The notes beneath the pieces were generated by a model, which saw only the letters and a program-made list of their open reading frames with translations, did no database searches and had not been told where the DNA came from. A stretch of 64,000 bases of DNA from Spiribacter salinus M19-40. GTDB lineage: Bacteria; Pseudomonadota; Gammaproteobacteria; Nitrococcales; Nitrococcaceae. Positions 43,201-54,684 of the stretch are shown one piece after another. Every line of letters begins with the position of its first letter. Position 1 is the first letter of the stretch. The stretch is taken from the NCBI RefSeq assembly GCF_000319575.2, contig NC_021291.1:1-64000 (forward strand), in the 5' to 3' direction. Made by a program: the position numbers and the translations under genes.

Positions 43201-45069
43201 CTCGCGGCCTGGATCGTGTTGCAGGCCGAAGTCGTGTATCCACCGAGGCGCCCGGTCTTTGGGGTAGATCCCGTAGGGGCGCTCATCCATGACCTGCACG
43301 CCCATGTGCTCGAGCACGGGTAGCACCGCGGACAGGCTGATGGGCTCGCCCGTGTGATACAGCTTCAGGCGCAGGCTGCCAGCGGGGGCCTCGAGTGGCC
43401 GGTAGAGGCTGATCGCCAGGCCGTTCTGCTGATCCAGGCTCTCCAGCCGGTTGATGTCCTGAGCCGCCGTGCGCGGACTGGTGTCCTCGCGATAGGCGGC
43501 ACTGACGGCATCGCCGTAGGCCTGATGCAGCCGGGTACCCCGCGCTTCACCGTCGTGCTCGAGCAAGGCCTGACCAAGATCATCCGACCACGACCGGGTG
43601 GTGGCGGCGATCTGGGCTTCTACCGCTTCATGATCCACATCCTCAACCGGCTCACCGCCGAGATGGATAACGAAGTGAATGCGAGCGAGGACCGCTTCGG
43701 AGAGCTGCACGGTGAACTCGGAATGCTCGCCGCCGAACGCATGCATCAGGATGGCCTGCATGCGTTGGCGGATTTCAGTGTCGTAGCGGTCGCGGGGCGC
43801 GTAGATCAGACAGGAGACGAAGCGTCCGAAGCGGTCATGGCGCACGAACAGGCGCACGCGCTGGCGCTCCTGGAGCTCCAGGATGCCCAGTGCCGTCTCA
43901 CGCAGCGTGGGGATGTCGGTCTGGAAGAGCTCATCCCGGGGGTAGTTTTCGAGAATATGGGCGAGCGCCTTGCCGGCATGGCTGTTGTCGCGCAGCCCGG
44001 CACCGGCGAGGATGGCCGCGACACGTCGGCGCAGCAGGGGAATGTTGCGGGGGCTGCGACTATAGGCCGCCGAGGTGTACAGGCCCAGAAACCGGTGTTC
44101 GCCCACGACCTCACCGCGGGCGTTGAAGCGCTTCACGCTGATACTGTCCATGTAGCCCCGGCGGTGCACGGTGGCTCGATGGCTTGATTTCGTCAGTAGC
44201 AAGGGGTCGGGGTCGGTCGCCTGCTCGCGCAGGGACGGTGGCAACAGCTCGAAGCTGCTCGAGGCGTGGTCATCATTGTCGGTCTCTCGAAGCAGGCCAA
44301 GCCCCGTGCCAGCGATGGCGCACAGTGCCAGGTCGCCGCGCCGGTGGCGCAGGTCGTACCGACGGTAGCCGAGAAACGTAAAATGATCATCCAGCACCCA
44401 TTCGAGAAAGGCGATGATCTCGTCGAGATAGTCGTCATCAACCGCGGGTGAATGGCGGCGTAGACCGCGGATCGCCCGTTGGGCGGCCTGGCGCATGGGC
44501 TGCCAGTCGGCCACGGTGACCGCGACATCATGCAAGGCGGCTTCGACCGCTTTTTCGATGGCCTCAAGCTGGCTGGTCTCGCTTTGGCGATCCACCTCGA
44601 ACTGTATCCAGGCCTCGGCCTGGCCCGGTTCGCTGGGTTCAGCGCCGACCGACTGAATCATGGCGTGGTCATCCCGGGCGACCTGGAGCACCGGATGCAC
44701 GATGAGGTGGATGATCAGCCCGAGCTCGTTCAGGGCCATTGAGACGGAGTCCACCAGGAACGGCTGGTCGTCGGTGACGATCTGCACCACGGTGTGGGTG
44801 GACTCCCAGCCGTTTTGCTCGGGGTCGGGGTTGTAGGCCTGGACTCGGGCGCGGCCAGCGGTGCGGGTCTGGGCCAGTGCCCAGTGGGAGAGTGCCGCGC
44901 CGTAGAGATTCTGGGTGTCGCGCTCGTTCAGATCGCGGGTGGAGACCGCACCATGATAGTGCTTGAGGAAAGTCTGAATCAGGCGCTGCTGAGCCGCCGG
45001 CCAGCGGGACTCCACCCGTGCCAGCAGCTCCTCGATCCGGCGTGCTCGCATGGCGCTCGCCTGATGCAT
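40240..45069 (-). CDS. gdhB: Large NAD-specific glutamate dehydrogenase
   Basis: This 1609-residue enzyme is the 180-kDa class of NAD-dependent glutamate dehydrogenase that deaminates glutamate to 2-oxoglutarate for catabolism. It has the long N-terminal regulatory region, the catalytic core with [20 protein letters not shown] and [14 protein letters not shown], the nucleotide-binding region [16 protein letters not shown], and a long C-terminal helical region. The start ATG has AGGAG upstream. It lies within the pyruvate dehydrogenase to malic enzyme run, so glutamate breakdown may be coordinated with acetyl-CoA supply. Confidence 0.96.
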   Translation of the reverse strand: [1609 protein letters not shown]

Positions 45070-45083
45070 GACCTACTCCTCTC

Positions 45084-46079
45084 CTAGAATCGCACGGCCA
45101 CACCGGCCATGTTGTAGCCCACACCCGAGCCCACCAGCGTCACCAGATCCCCTGGGCCAATCTGTTGGCGCTCGAGCAGGTGATCGAGGGCAATCGGCAC
45201 GCAGGCCGAGCCGGTGTAGCCGTACTGGTCCATCAGTTTGGGCGCTTTGTCTTTTTTAATGCCCAACGCCGTGCAGGTTGTGTCGATGGTAGCGGCATTG
45301 ACCTGGGTGAAGATAGCCGCCGCAATATCACTCGGCGCGAATTCGCCCTGTTGCGCGAGCCTTCGCACCACCTTTGGCCAGCCGTTTTCATTGATCTCGG
45401 GTGGATAGCGCTTGGACAAACGGACCTGGGTGCGCCCCGCTTCGACGGCAGCCTCGCTTGCGGGCTCGGCGGTGCCGCCCGCGGCGATGCCCCAGTGATC
45501 GGCGTAATGCCCATCGGCAATGAAAGCACTGGCACAAACGCCGCCGGTCGTGCCCCGCTCGAGCAGCGCCGCGCCGGCGCCGTCGCCATAAAAGAACACC
45601 ATCGGATCAGTGGGATCCGCGAGGCGCTGCATGAGATAGGCGCCCACCACCAGCACCGAGCGAATCCCCGGGTTGGTGGCCATCAGCCCCGCCGCGGTGG
45701 CCATGGCACTGGGGAAGGCCGCGCACGCGCAGCTGATGTCAAACGTGCCAGCGCCGGTCGCGCCAAGCTTGGCCTGCAAGATCACGCTGGTGGCGGGGGT
45801 GATGTGATCTGGCGTATCCGTGCCCAGCAAAATCAGGTCGAGCTCGGCGGCCCGCCGGCCAGCCCGAGCCAGCGCCTGGCGGGCGGCTTCGAGAGCCAGA
45901 TCCGAGGTGGTTTGCTCGGGATGCGCCCAGTAGCGCTGGAGAATGCCGGAGTTGGCCTCGAAGCGGTCGATCACATCCGCACGCTCATGGCCCGCGAACT
46001 GCTGTCGCAGCTCGTCGTTGGTCACAAGGCGCTCCGGTAGGTAGCGCCCGGTGGCAACGACGTTGGCAGCGACGGTCAT
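45084..46079 (-). CDS. KASIII (FabH)-like protein with altered catalytic triad
   Basis: The 331-residue protein has the thiolase fold of ketoacyl-ACP synthase III: N-terminal ATGRYLPERLVTN, GDGAGAALLE and the C-terminal GSGVGYNMAGVAVRF. The nucleophile Cys is kept (Cys119 in DISCACAAF). The catalytic His of the HQAN motif is Thr258 (TQVN) and the catalytic Asn of GNTS is Tyr288 (GYTGS). So decarboxylative condensation as in FabH is doubtful; an acyltransfer or a different Claisen reaction is possible. It sits between lpdA (6 bases) and gdh (14 bases). Confidence 0.85.
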   Translation of the reverse strand: MTVAANVVATGRYLPERLVTNDELRQQFAGHERADVIDRFEANSGILQRYWAHPEQTTSDLALEAARQALARAGRRAAELDLILLGTDTPDHITPATSVILQAKLGATGAGTFDISCACAAFPSAMATAAGLMATNPGIRSVLVVGAYLMQRLADPTDPMVFFYGDGAGAALLERGTTGGVCASAFIADGHYADHWGIAAGGTAEPASEAAVEAGRTQVRLSKRYPPEINENGWPKVVRRLAQQGEFAPSDIAAAIFTQVNAATIDTTCTALGIKKDKAPKLMDQYGYTGSACVPIALDHLLERQQIGPGDLVTLVGSGVGYNMAGVAVRF

Positions 46080-46085
46080 GGCGAT

Positions 46086-47855
46086 TCAGCGTTTCTTTTT
46101 GGGGATATAAAGGTCCGTTAATGTGCCGGCGGCGGCCTCAGCAGCCATGCCCACGGTCTCCGAGATGGTCGGGTGTGGGTGAATGGTCAGGCCGATGTCG
46201 TGCATATCGGCGCCCATCTCAATGGCCAGCCCCACTTCGGCGATCAAGTCGCCGGCGTTGGGCCCGACGATACCCGCGCCGATGACGCGTTCGGTATTTC
46301 GCTCGAAAATCAGTTTGGTGATGCCCTCGTCACGCCCGAGCGACAGCGACCGGCCATTGGCGGCCCAGGGGAAATTGCCGATGTCCACGTCCATCCCCTC
46401 GGCCTTCGCCTGCTCCTGCGTCACGCCCACCCAGGCGACCTCGGGGTCGGTGTAGGCCACCGAGGGAATCACGCGGGCATCAAAGGCACTCTTCTCGCCG
46501 GCGGCGACCTCGGCGGCGACTTTGCCCTCGTGAACGGCCTTGTGTGCCAGCATGGGTTGGCCGATCAGATCGCCGATGGCAAAGAGATGCGGCACCGCCG
46601 TGCGCATCTGCTCGTCGGCCTCGATACAGCCGTTGTCTTGCAGTTTGACGCCGGTCGCCTCGATATTCAGCCCATCGGTGTTGGGCCGACGGCCCACCGA
46701 CACGAGGACCCGGTCAAAGCGATCCTCGGCCGGCGCCTTGTCGCCTTCGAGTTTGACGGTGACGCCGTCGTCGTCCGCCTCGAGCCCGGCCACCTTGGTA
46801 TTCAGGAAGATGTTGGCATAGCGCTTGTCGATGATCTTGCGGAACGGCTTGACGATGTCCGGATCGGCGCCGGCCATCAGCCGGTCGGCCAGTTCGACCA
46901 CGGTAATCTCGCTGCCGAGCGCGTGGTACACCGACGCCATTTCCAGTCCGATGATGCCGCCGCCCACCACCAGCATGCGCTTCGGGACTTCCTCGAGCTT
47001 CAGGGCATCGGTGGAGTCCATGATGCGCGGGTGGTCCAGGTCGAAGCCCGGTGGCGCGATTGGCCGGGAGCCCGCGGCAATGATGCCGTTTTTAAAGCTG
47101 ATCGTGCGCTCGCCATCCGCCGTTGCCACGCGCACATGGTGGTCATCGACGAACTGTGCGGCGCCGGTGACCACCTCCACCTGGCGTTGCTTGGCCAGGC
47201 CGACGAGCCCGCCGGTGAGCTTGCCGACCACGCTGGATTTCCATGACTCGAGCTTCTCGAGGTTGATCTCCGGCTTGCCGAACTGAATGCCGTGATCAGC
47301 GAAGAACTCGGCCTCATCGATCACCTTGGCGGCATGCAGCAGGGCCTTGGAGGGGATGCAGCCGACGTTAAGGCAAACACCACCCAGGCTGGCATACCGC
47401 TCGATCAGGATGGTGCGCAGCCCAAGGTCAGCGGCCCGGAAGGCGGCACTGTATCCGCCGGGTCCGGCGCCGATTACCAGCACGTCGCAGTCCGTTTCCG
47501 CAGGCGCCGCGCTGGCGGCAGGCTGGGTCGCCGGCTCACTCGGCGTCGAGGCGGTCTCGGGTTCCGGCGTGCTCTCAGCGGGCGCCGCCTCGGCCGCGGT
47601 TTCCGCCGCCGCTTCAGCGGGTTGGGCGGTACCGATGACATCGCCCTCGGCCACCTTGTCACCGACGCTGACGCTGATCGACTCGATGGTGCCGTCGAAC
47701 GGGGCCGGCACCTCCATGGTGGCCTTGTCGCTCTCCAGCGTGATCAGCGAGGCCTCAGCCTCGATCGGATCTCCGGGGCTGACCAGGACCTCAATGATTT
47801 CGACGGCGTCAAAGTCGCCAATATCGGGGACGCGGATTTCCTTGGCTTCTGACAT
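46086..47855 (-). CDS. lpdA: Dihydrolipoyl dehydrogenase with N-terminal lipoyl domain
   Basis: LpdA (E3) re-oxidises dihydrolipoamide with NAD in the pyruvate dehydrogenase complex. From the ATG at 47855 the 589-residue protein has a lipoyl domain (lipoyl Lys in [14 protein letters not shown]), an Ala/Glu/Pro linker (about residues 80-118), then the FAD enzyme with the redox disulfide [16 protein letters not shown]-binding [10 protein letters not shown] and the C-terminal HPHPTISE. E3s carrying a lipoyl domain occur in Neisseria and some other proteobacteria. A longer frame to 48020 overlaps aceF and is rejected. Confidence 0.96.
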   Translation of the reverse strand: MSEAKEIRVPDIGDFDAVEIIEVLVSPGDPIEAEASLITLESDKATMEVPAPFDGTIESISVSVGDKVAEGDVIGTAQPAEAAAETAAEAAPAESTPEPETASTPSEPATQPAASAAPAETDCDVLVIGAGPGGYSAAFRAADLGLRTILIERYASLGGVCLNVGCIPSKALLHAAKVIDEAEFFADHGIQFGKPEINLEKLESWKSSVVGKLTGGLVGLAKQRQVEVVTGAAQFVDDHHVRVATADGERTISFKNGIIAAGSRPIAPPGFDLDHPRIMDSTDALKLEEVPKRMLVVGGGIIGLEMASVYHALGSEITVVELADRLMAGADPDIVKPFRKIIDKRYANIFLNTKVAGLEADDDGVTVKLEGDKAPAEDRFDRVLVSVGRRPNTDGLNIEATGVKLQDNGCIEADEQMRTAVPHLFAIGDLIGQPMLAHKAVHEGKVAAEVAAGEKSAFDARVIPSVAYTDPEVAWVGVTQEQAKAEGMDVDIGNFPWAANGRSLSLGRDEGITKLIFERNTERVIGAGIVGPNAGDLIAEVGLAIEMGADMHDIGLTIHPHPTISETVGMAAEAAAGTLTDLYIPKKKR

Positions 47856-47875
47856 GGGGCGCAGTCCTTGAGGCG

Positions 47876-49234
47876 TTAGAGAATGAGCCGGCGCAGATCG
47901 CCGAGCACACCGGCCAGATAGGCGGTGAAGCGGGCGGCAGACGCACCGTCGATCACGCGATGATCGTAAGACAGGCTGAGCGGCAGCATCAGGCGAGGCG
48001 CGAACTCGCTGCCATTCCATACCGGTTTCATGGCTGACTTCGACACACCGAGGATCGCGACCTCTGGGGCGTTCACGATCGGGGTGAAGGCGGTGCCGCC
48101 AATGCCACCCAGACTTGAGACACTGAACGTTCCGCCCTGCATGTCACCGGGCCCGAGTTTGCCATCGCGGGCCTTGACCGATAGGTCACCCAGATCGGCG
48201 GCAATCGCATGCACCCCTTTCTGGTCCGCATCCTTGATCACGGGCACCACCAGGCCCTGGGGGGTGTCCACAGCGACGCCGATATTGACGTAGTGCTTGC
48301 GAATGAGCGCGGCGCCATCGCTGCGCAGGGAGCTGTTGAAATCCGGGAATTCCGTCAGTGCCCGGGCGGATGCCTTGACCAGAAACGCGAGTGGCGTGAG
48401 CTTGACCCCGGCCTTCTCGGCGGCGGCCTTCTCGGCCTTGCGGAAGGCCTCCAGTTCCGTGATGTCCGCCTCATCGAACTGCGTGACATGCGGGATATTG
48501 AGCCAGCTGCGATGCAGATGCGGGCCGGATAGCCGCTTGATGCGGGGCAAATCGACTTCTTCGACTTCGCCGAAGCGGCTGAAGTCGACCTCGGGAATTG
48601 GTGGAATGCCGGATCCGCCAGCCGGGGCACCGGCGGCCGGGGCCGCTGCCGCGCCGCCTTCCATGACGGACTTCACAAAGGCCTGCACGTCCTCGTGCGT
48701 GATACGGCCTTTGTGGCCACTGCCGGTGACCTGATCCAGCGGCACCCCCAGTTCCCGGGCAAACCGCCGCACGGACGGGCCGGCATGGGCCAGGCGCTGC
48801 GTCTCGGCATGAACGGGCTGCTCGGTTGCGGCGGGCGCCGCCGGCTCGGGCGCAGGGGCCGCCTTGGGGGCTTCAGCCGGGGCCGGCGAGGCCGACGGCG
48901 CGGGTTCCTCCGCCGCCGGTGCCGTCTCGCCAGCGGGTTCCTCGGAGTCGGCAGCCGGTGCCGCCGAGTCGTCGCTGCCCGCCGCGCCGTCTTCGGCCAC
49001 CTCGGCCTTGGCCACGGCCGTGCCCTCGGCGACCTTGTCCCCGGGCTTGATCATCACCTCGGTGATCTTGCCGGCAAATGGCGCTGGCACCTCCATGGTG
49101 GCCTTGTCGCTTTCCAGTGTGATCAGCGAGTCTTCGGCCTCAACGGTGTCGCCAACACTGACGAGCACCTCAATGACATCCACGGCATCGAAGTCGCCGA
49201 TGTCGGGGACGGTGATTTCCTTGACGTCTGCCAC
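47876..49234 (-). CDS. aceF: Pyruvate dehydrogenase E2, dihydrolipoyl acetyltransferase
   Basis: AceF forms the core of the pyruvate dehydrogenase complex and transfers acetyl to CoA. The 452-residue protein has one lipoyl domain (Lys in [14 protein letters not shown]), a long Ala/Pro/Glu linker, a peripheral-subunit binding domain ([20 protein letters not shown]), and the catalytic domain ending with [10 protein letters not shown] (His and Asp). E. coli AceF has three lipoyl domains; here the second copy is on LpdA. The start is GTG with AGGAGG eight bases upstream. Confidence 0.97.
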   Translation of the reverse strand: MADVKEITVPDIGDFDAVDVIEVLVSVGDTVEAEDSLITLESDKATMEVPAPFAGKITEVMIKPGDKVAEGTAVAKAEVAEDGAAGSDDSAAPAADSEEPAGETAPAAEEPAPSASPAPAEAPKAAPAPEPAAPAATEQPVHAETQRLAHAGPSVRRFARELGVPLDQVTGSGHKGRITHEDVQAFVKSVMEGGAAAAPAAGAPAGGSGIPPIPEVDFSRFGEVEEVDLPRIKRLSGPHLHRSWLNIPHVTQFDEADITELEAFRKAEKAAAEKAGVKLTPLAFLVKASARALTEFPDFNSSLRSDGAALIRKHYVNIGVAVDTPQGLVVPVIKDADQKGVHAIAADLGDLSVKARDGKLGPGDMQGGTFSVSSLGGIGGTAFTPIVNAPEVAILGVSKSAMKPVWNGSEFAPRLMLPLSLSYDHRVIDGASAARFTAYLAGVLGDLRRLIL

Positions 49235-49259
49235 GCAAATTCCTCCTGCGCCCGAGGCC

Positions 49260-51941
49260 CTAGACCGTGATCGGATTCGGGGCGTCTGGATCGATGTTGT
49301 ACTGCTTGATCGCCTTGCTGACCTGGTCAGCCTGGATGGTGCCTTCGTCGGCGAGGGCCTTCAGCGCGGCGACCGTGACGTAATAGCGATCCACTTCGAA
49401 GAAGCGGCGCAGGTTCTCCCGGGTGTCAGAACGCCCGTAGCCGTCGGTGCCGAGCACCACGAATCGCCGGTCGAGATAGGGCCGGATCTGGTCGGCGAAG
49501 GCCCGCATGTAGTCGGTGGAGGCAATGACAGGCCCATCGTGCTTCTCGAGGCACTCCCGCACATAGGCTGTGCGCGGCTTGGCTTCGGGGTGCAGCAGGT
49601 TGTGGCGCTCGCAGTCGATGCCATCCCGCCGCAACTCAGTGAAGGAGGGGCAGCTCCAGACATCGCTGTCGATGCCCCAGTCCGCCTTGAGCAAGTCGGC
49701 TGCGGCGAGCACCTCCATCAAAATGGTGCCCGAGCCCATCAGCTGGACGCGTTTCTTGCCGCGGCCACCCTTTTGCAGCAGGTACATGCCCCGGCGGATC
49801 CCGTCCTCGGCACCCTTGGGCATGGCCGGCTGGTGGTAGTTCTCGTTCATCATCGTGATGTAGTAGAAGACCGACTCCTGGTCCCGGTACATCCGCTTCA
49901 TGCCGTCCTGGATGATCACGGCCATCTCATAGGCGAAAGTCGGGTCATAGGACACGCAGTTTGGAATGGCCGCGGTCATCAGGTGGCTGTGGCCGTCCTC
50001 ATGCTGCAGGCCTTCGCCGTTCAGGGTCGTGCGCCCGGCGGTGCCACCCATCAGGAAGCCCTTGGCCTGCATGTCGCCAGCGGCCCACCACAAATCGCCG
50101 GTGCGCTGATAGCCAAACATCGAGTAGTAAGCGAAGAACGGGATCATTTCCACGCCGTGGTTGGCGTAGGCCGTCGCTGCGGCGATCCAGCTCGACATGG
50201 CGCCCGCTTCGTTGATGCCCTCCTGCAGGATCTGGCCTTTCTGATCCTCGCGGTAGTACATCAGCTGATCGGCATCCTGCGGCTCATAGAGCTGACCCCG
50301 CGGGGCGTAAATCCCGATCTGCCGGAACAGGCCTTCCATGCCGAACGTGCGGGCCTCGTCCGGCACGATGGGGACCAGACGCGAGGCGAGGCCCTTGTCC
50401 CGAGCGATAATCGAGAGCGCGCGCACGAACGCCATAGTGGTGGACATCTCCCGCTCGCCGCTGTCCTTGAGCAAGACATCAAAGGCGTCCAGGTCAGGCA
50501 CTTCCAGCGGCTCGGAGATCACCTCGCGCTTGGGCAAATGCCCGCCAAGCGCCTCGCGGCGCTCACGAAGGTACTGGATCTCGGGTGAATCCTCGGCGGG
50601 TTTGTAGAACGGCGCATCCGCTACCTGCTCGTCGGGCACCGGAATGTGGAAACGATCCCGGAATTCCTTGAGCGCGGTTTCCGCCATCTTCTTTTGCTGG
50701 TGGGTGATGTTCTGGCCTTCGCCAGCCTCGCCCATGCCGTAGCCTTTGACGGTTTTGGCAAGGATAACGGTGGGCTGGCCTTCGTGTTCCGTCGCCGCCC
50801 GATAGGCGTTATAGACCTTGGCCGAGTCGTGGCCACCGCGGTTGAGCCCCCAGATGTCCTCGTCGGACATGTTGGCCACCATGGCCTTGAGCTCGGGGTA
50901 CTTCCCGAAAAAATGTTCGCGGGTGTAGGCGCCACCCTTGGCCTTGAAGTTCTGGTACTCGCCGTCGACGGCCTCTTCCATGCGCTGGCGCAGCAGGCCG
51001 TGGGTGTCCTTGGCCAGCAATGGATCCCAGCGCGATCCCCAAATGACCTTGAGCACGTTCCAGCCGGCACCCCGGAACTCCCCTTCGAGCTCCTGGATGA
51101 TCTTGCCGTTACCGCGGACCGGGCCATCGAGGCGCTGCAGGTTGCAGTTGACCACGAAAATCAGGTTGTCGAGGCCCTCTCGGGCGGCCACGCCAATGGC
51201 ACCCAGGCTCTCGGGCTCATCCATTTCGCCGTCACCACAGAACACCCAGACCTTGCGGTTGGACGTATCGACGATGCCGCGGTTGTGGAGGTACTTGAGA
51301 AAGCGCGCCTGGTACACGCCCATGATCGGGCCAAGGCCCATGGAGACCGTCGGTAGCTGCCAGAAGTCCGGCATGAGCCAGGGGTGCGGGTACGACGACA
51401 GCGGTTTACCGGATTTGGCGAGATCCGCGCGGAAATTGTGCAGATCTTCCTCGGTCAGACGGCCCTCGAGAAAGGCGCGGGCATAGATACCAGGTGCCGA
51501 GTGGCCCTGTATGAACACCAGGTCGCCGCCGTGATCCTCGGTGGGGGCATGCCAGAAATGATTGAAGCCGACCTCGTAGAGCGTGGCGGAGGAGGCGAAT
51601 GAGGCGATATGTCCGCCGATGCCATCGCGGTCACGGTTGGCCTGGACCACCATGGCCATGGCGTTCCAGCGGATGATGGAGCGAATGCGCGACTCCAGGG
51701 CGCGGTCGCCCGGGTGCGGCGCTTCGTGTTGCGTTGGAATCGTGTTCTGGTAGGCCGTGGTCGCCTTGAAGGGGAGCTGGCCGCCGCTGCGCCTCGCCTT
51801 GTCCACGAGCTGCTCGAGCAGGAACTGCGCCCGCTCCGGTCCCTCGTATTCGAGAACGGATTCGATGGCCTCGAGCCACTCCTGAGTCTCCTGCGGATCG
51901 GGATCGCCGGGGATCGGCATGGGCTTCATTCTTGCTGCCAT
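49260..51941 (-). CDS. aceE: Pyruvate dehydrogenase E1, homodimeric type
   Basis: AceE decarboxylates pyruvate with thiamine diphosphate and acetylates the lipoyl groups. The 893-residue product is the homodimeric type, with [21 protein letters not shown], the TPP motif [16 protein letters not shown] and the transketolase-like C-terminal half. AGGAGG precedes the ATG. It heads the 15.8-kb minus-strand run through aceF, lpdA, the KASIII-like gene, gdh, a hydrolase, maeB and qor; gaps are 25 bases or less and often overlaps. Confidence 0.98.
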   Translation of the reverse strand: MAARMKPMPIPGDPDPQETQEWLEAIESVLEYEGPERAQFLLEQLVDKARRSGGQLPFKATTAYQNTIPTQHEAPHPGDRALESRIRSIIRWNAMAMVVQANRDRDGIGGHIASFASSATLYEVGFNHFWHAPTEDHGGDLVFIQGHSAPGIYARAFLEGRLTEEDLHNFRADLAKSGKPLSSYPHPWLMPDFWQLPTVSMGLGPIMGVYQARFLKYLHNRGIVDTSNRKVWVFCGDGEMDEPESLGAIGVAAREGLDNLIFVVNCNLQRLDGPVRGNGKIIQELEGEFRGAGWNVLKVIWGSRWDPLLAKDTHGLLRQRMEEAVDGEYQNFKAKGGAYTREHFFGKYPELKAMVANMSDEDIWGLNRGGHDSAKVYNAYRAATEHEGQPTVILAKTVKGYGMGEAGEGQNITHQQKKMAETALKEFRDRFHIPVPDEQVADAPFYKPAEDSPEIQYLRERREALGGHLPKREVISEPLEVPDLDAFDVLLKDSGEREMSTTMAFVRALSIIARDKGLASRLVPIVPDEARTFGMEGLFRQIGIYAPRGQLYEPQDADQLMYYREDQKGQILQEGINEAGAMSSWIAAATAYANHGVEMIPFFAYYSMFGYQRTGDLWWAAGDMQAKGFLMGGTAGRTTLNGEGLQHEDGHSHLMTAAIPNCVSYDPTFAYEMAVIIQDGMKRMYRDQESVFYYITMMNENYHQPAMPKGAEDGIRRGMYLLQKGGRGKKRVQLMGSGTILMEVLAAADLLKADWGIDSDVWSCPSFTELRRDGIDCERHNLLHPEAKPRTAYVRECLEKHDGPVIASTDYMRAFADQIRPYLDRRFVVLGTDGYGRSDTRENLRRFFEVDRYYVTVAALKALADEGTIQADQVSKAIKQYNIDPDAPNPITV

Positions 51942-52063
51942 CGCTCACCTCCTGGATGTCTATCCTGCCCTCAGCCTAGCGTTGCCTGATCCTGATGACC
52001 AGCCGGGTGAGGCCTGTAGGTTATTGTTGCGCTGCGGAAAAATTCAGTTAGCAGAACACCTGA

Positions 52064-52103
52064 GGGGCGACACGCTAACCCAGTGACGGATCGGTGTCGC
52101 CCC
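52064..52103. terminator. Perfect 10-bp stem hairpin between hemF and aceE
   Basis: GGGGCGACAC (52064-52073) and GTGTCGCCCC (52094-52103) are perfect inverted repeats around a 20-base loop. The element lies 62 bases past the hemF stop and 122 bases before aceE. It may stop hemF transcription or be a regulator-binding dyad for the aceE operon; neither side has a proper T-run on the minus strand, so the terminator label is tentative. The remaining 51942-52165 sequence shows only the aceE ribosome site. Confidence 0.4.
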
Positions 52104-52165
52104 GTTATTTGAGAAATTGCGGCACAAATAATGTGACGGTGTCGTTACCGGCGCTTATTCGCGAT

Positions 52166-53637
<1,472 letters not shown>

Positions 53638-53640
53638 GAT

Positions 53641-54663
53641 ATGCCGGGCGTTGTCACCGACCAGATGGATCGACCGCTCCGGGATCTGCGTATTTCCCTG
53701 ACCGACCGCTGTAACTTTCGCTGTGGCTACTGCATGCCGAAGGCGCTGTTCGGGGCGAATCATGCCTTCATGCCCCGCGCGGCGCTGCTGACGTTTGAGG
53801 AGATCGCGCGCATCGCTGGCGTGTTTACAGCGCTCGGCGTACGCAAGCTACGCCTGACCGGCGGTGAGCCGCTCATTCGGCGCGATATCGATGTGCTGGT
53901 GGGCATGCTGGCGCGGGTGCCGGACATTGAGGACATCAGCCTGACCACCAATGCCTCGCTGCTGACCCTCGATAAGGCCCGGGCCCTGAAGCAGGCCGGG
54001 CTCAATCGCATCACCGTGAGTCTGGATGGCATGGATGATGCGACCTTTCAGGCAATGAACGACGTCGGCTTTCCGGTGGCCAAGGTGCTTGAGGGCATTG
54101 ATAACGCGGAGCAGGCCGGGCTGGCCCCGATCAAGATCAACATGGTGGTCCAACGTGGGGTGAACGACCACGACATCGTCGCGATGGCCGAGCACTTTCG
54201 GGGCACACCGCACATCGTGCGCTTTATCGAGTACATGGACGTTGGCAACAGCAATGGCTGGCGCCTTGATGAGGTCGTGCCATCCCGGGAAGTGGTCGAG
54301 CGGATTAGCGCCCATTGGCCCATCGAGCCCGCCGCGCCGAATTATCGTGGCGAGGTGGCGGCGCGCTATCGCTACACCGATGGCGGGGGTGAGATCGGCA
54401 TGATCAGTTCGGTGACTCAGCCGTTTTGTGGGGATTGCAGCCGCGCCCGGTTATCGGCCGAGGGCAAGCTGTTTACGTGTCTGTTTGCGAGTGCCGGCCA
54501 CGAGGTACGGGATCGCATGCGCGCCGGGGACAGCGACGCCGCGCTGTACGACTACCTGGCCGGGATCTGGACCCGCCGTGCCGATCGCTACTCCGAGTTG
54601 CGCACCCACGAGACCAAGCCGATCGACACGCGCAAGATCGAGATGTCCTACATCGGCGGGTGA
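53641..54663 (+). CDS. moaA: GTP 3',8-cyclase MoaA (radical SAM)
   Basis: MoaA starts molybdenum-cofactor synthesis by radical rearrangement of GTP. The 340-residue product has the radical SAM cluster CNFRCGYC, LRLTGGEPLIRRDI, the second cluster region FCGDCSRARLSAEGKLFTC, and the C-terminal Gly-Gly (SYIGG) needed for activity. moaC, its usual partner, is not in the window. Confidence 0.97.
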   Translation: MPGVVTDQMDRPLRDLRISLTDRCNFRCGYCMPKALFGANHAFMPRAALLTFEEIARIAGVFTALGVRKLRLTGGEPLIRRDIDVLVGMLARVPDIEDISLTTNASLLTLDKARALKQAGLNRITVSLDGMDDATFQAMNDVGFPVAKVLEGIDNAEQAGLAPIKINMVVQRGVNDHDIVAMAEHFRGTPHIVRFIEYMDVGNSNGWRLDEVVPSREVVERISAHWPIEPAAPNYRGEVAARYRYTDGGGEIGMISSVTQPFCGDCSRARLSAEGKLFTCLFASAGHEVRDRMRAGDSDAALYDYLAGIWTRRADRYSELRTHETKPIDTRKIEMSYIGG

Positions 54664-54684
54664 CCGGCCCGCCGAGGCAAGCGC

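Noticed and set aside
48864-50588. A 574-codon open frame on the plus strand
   Set aside because: Antisense to aceF and aceE; no domain, and low-complexity Ala/Gly/Ser at its start mirrors the AceF linker.
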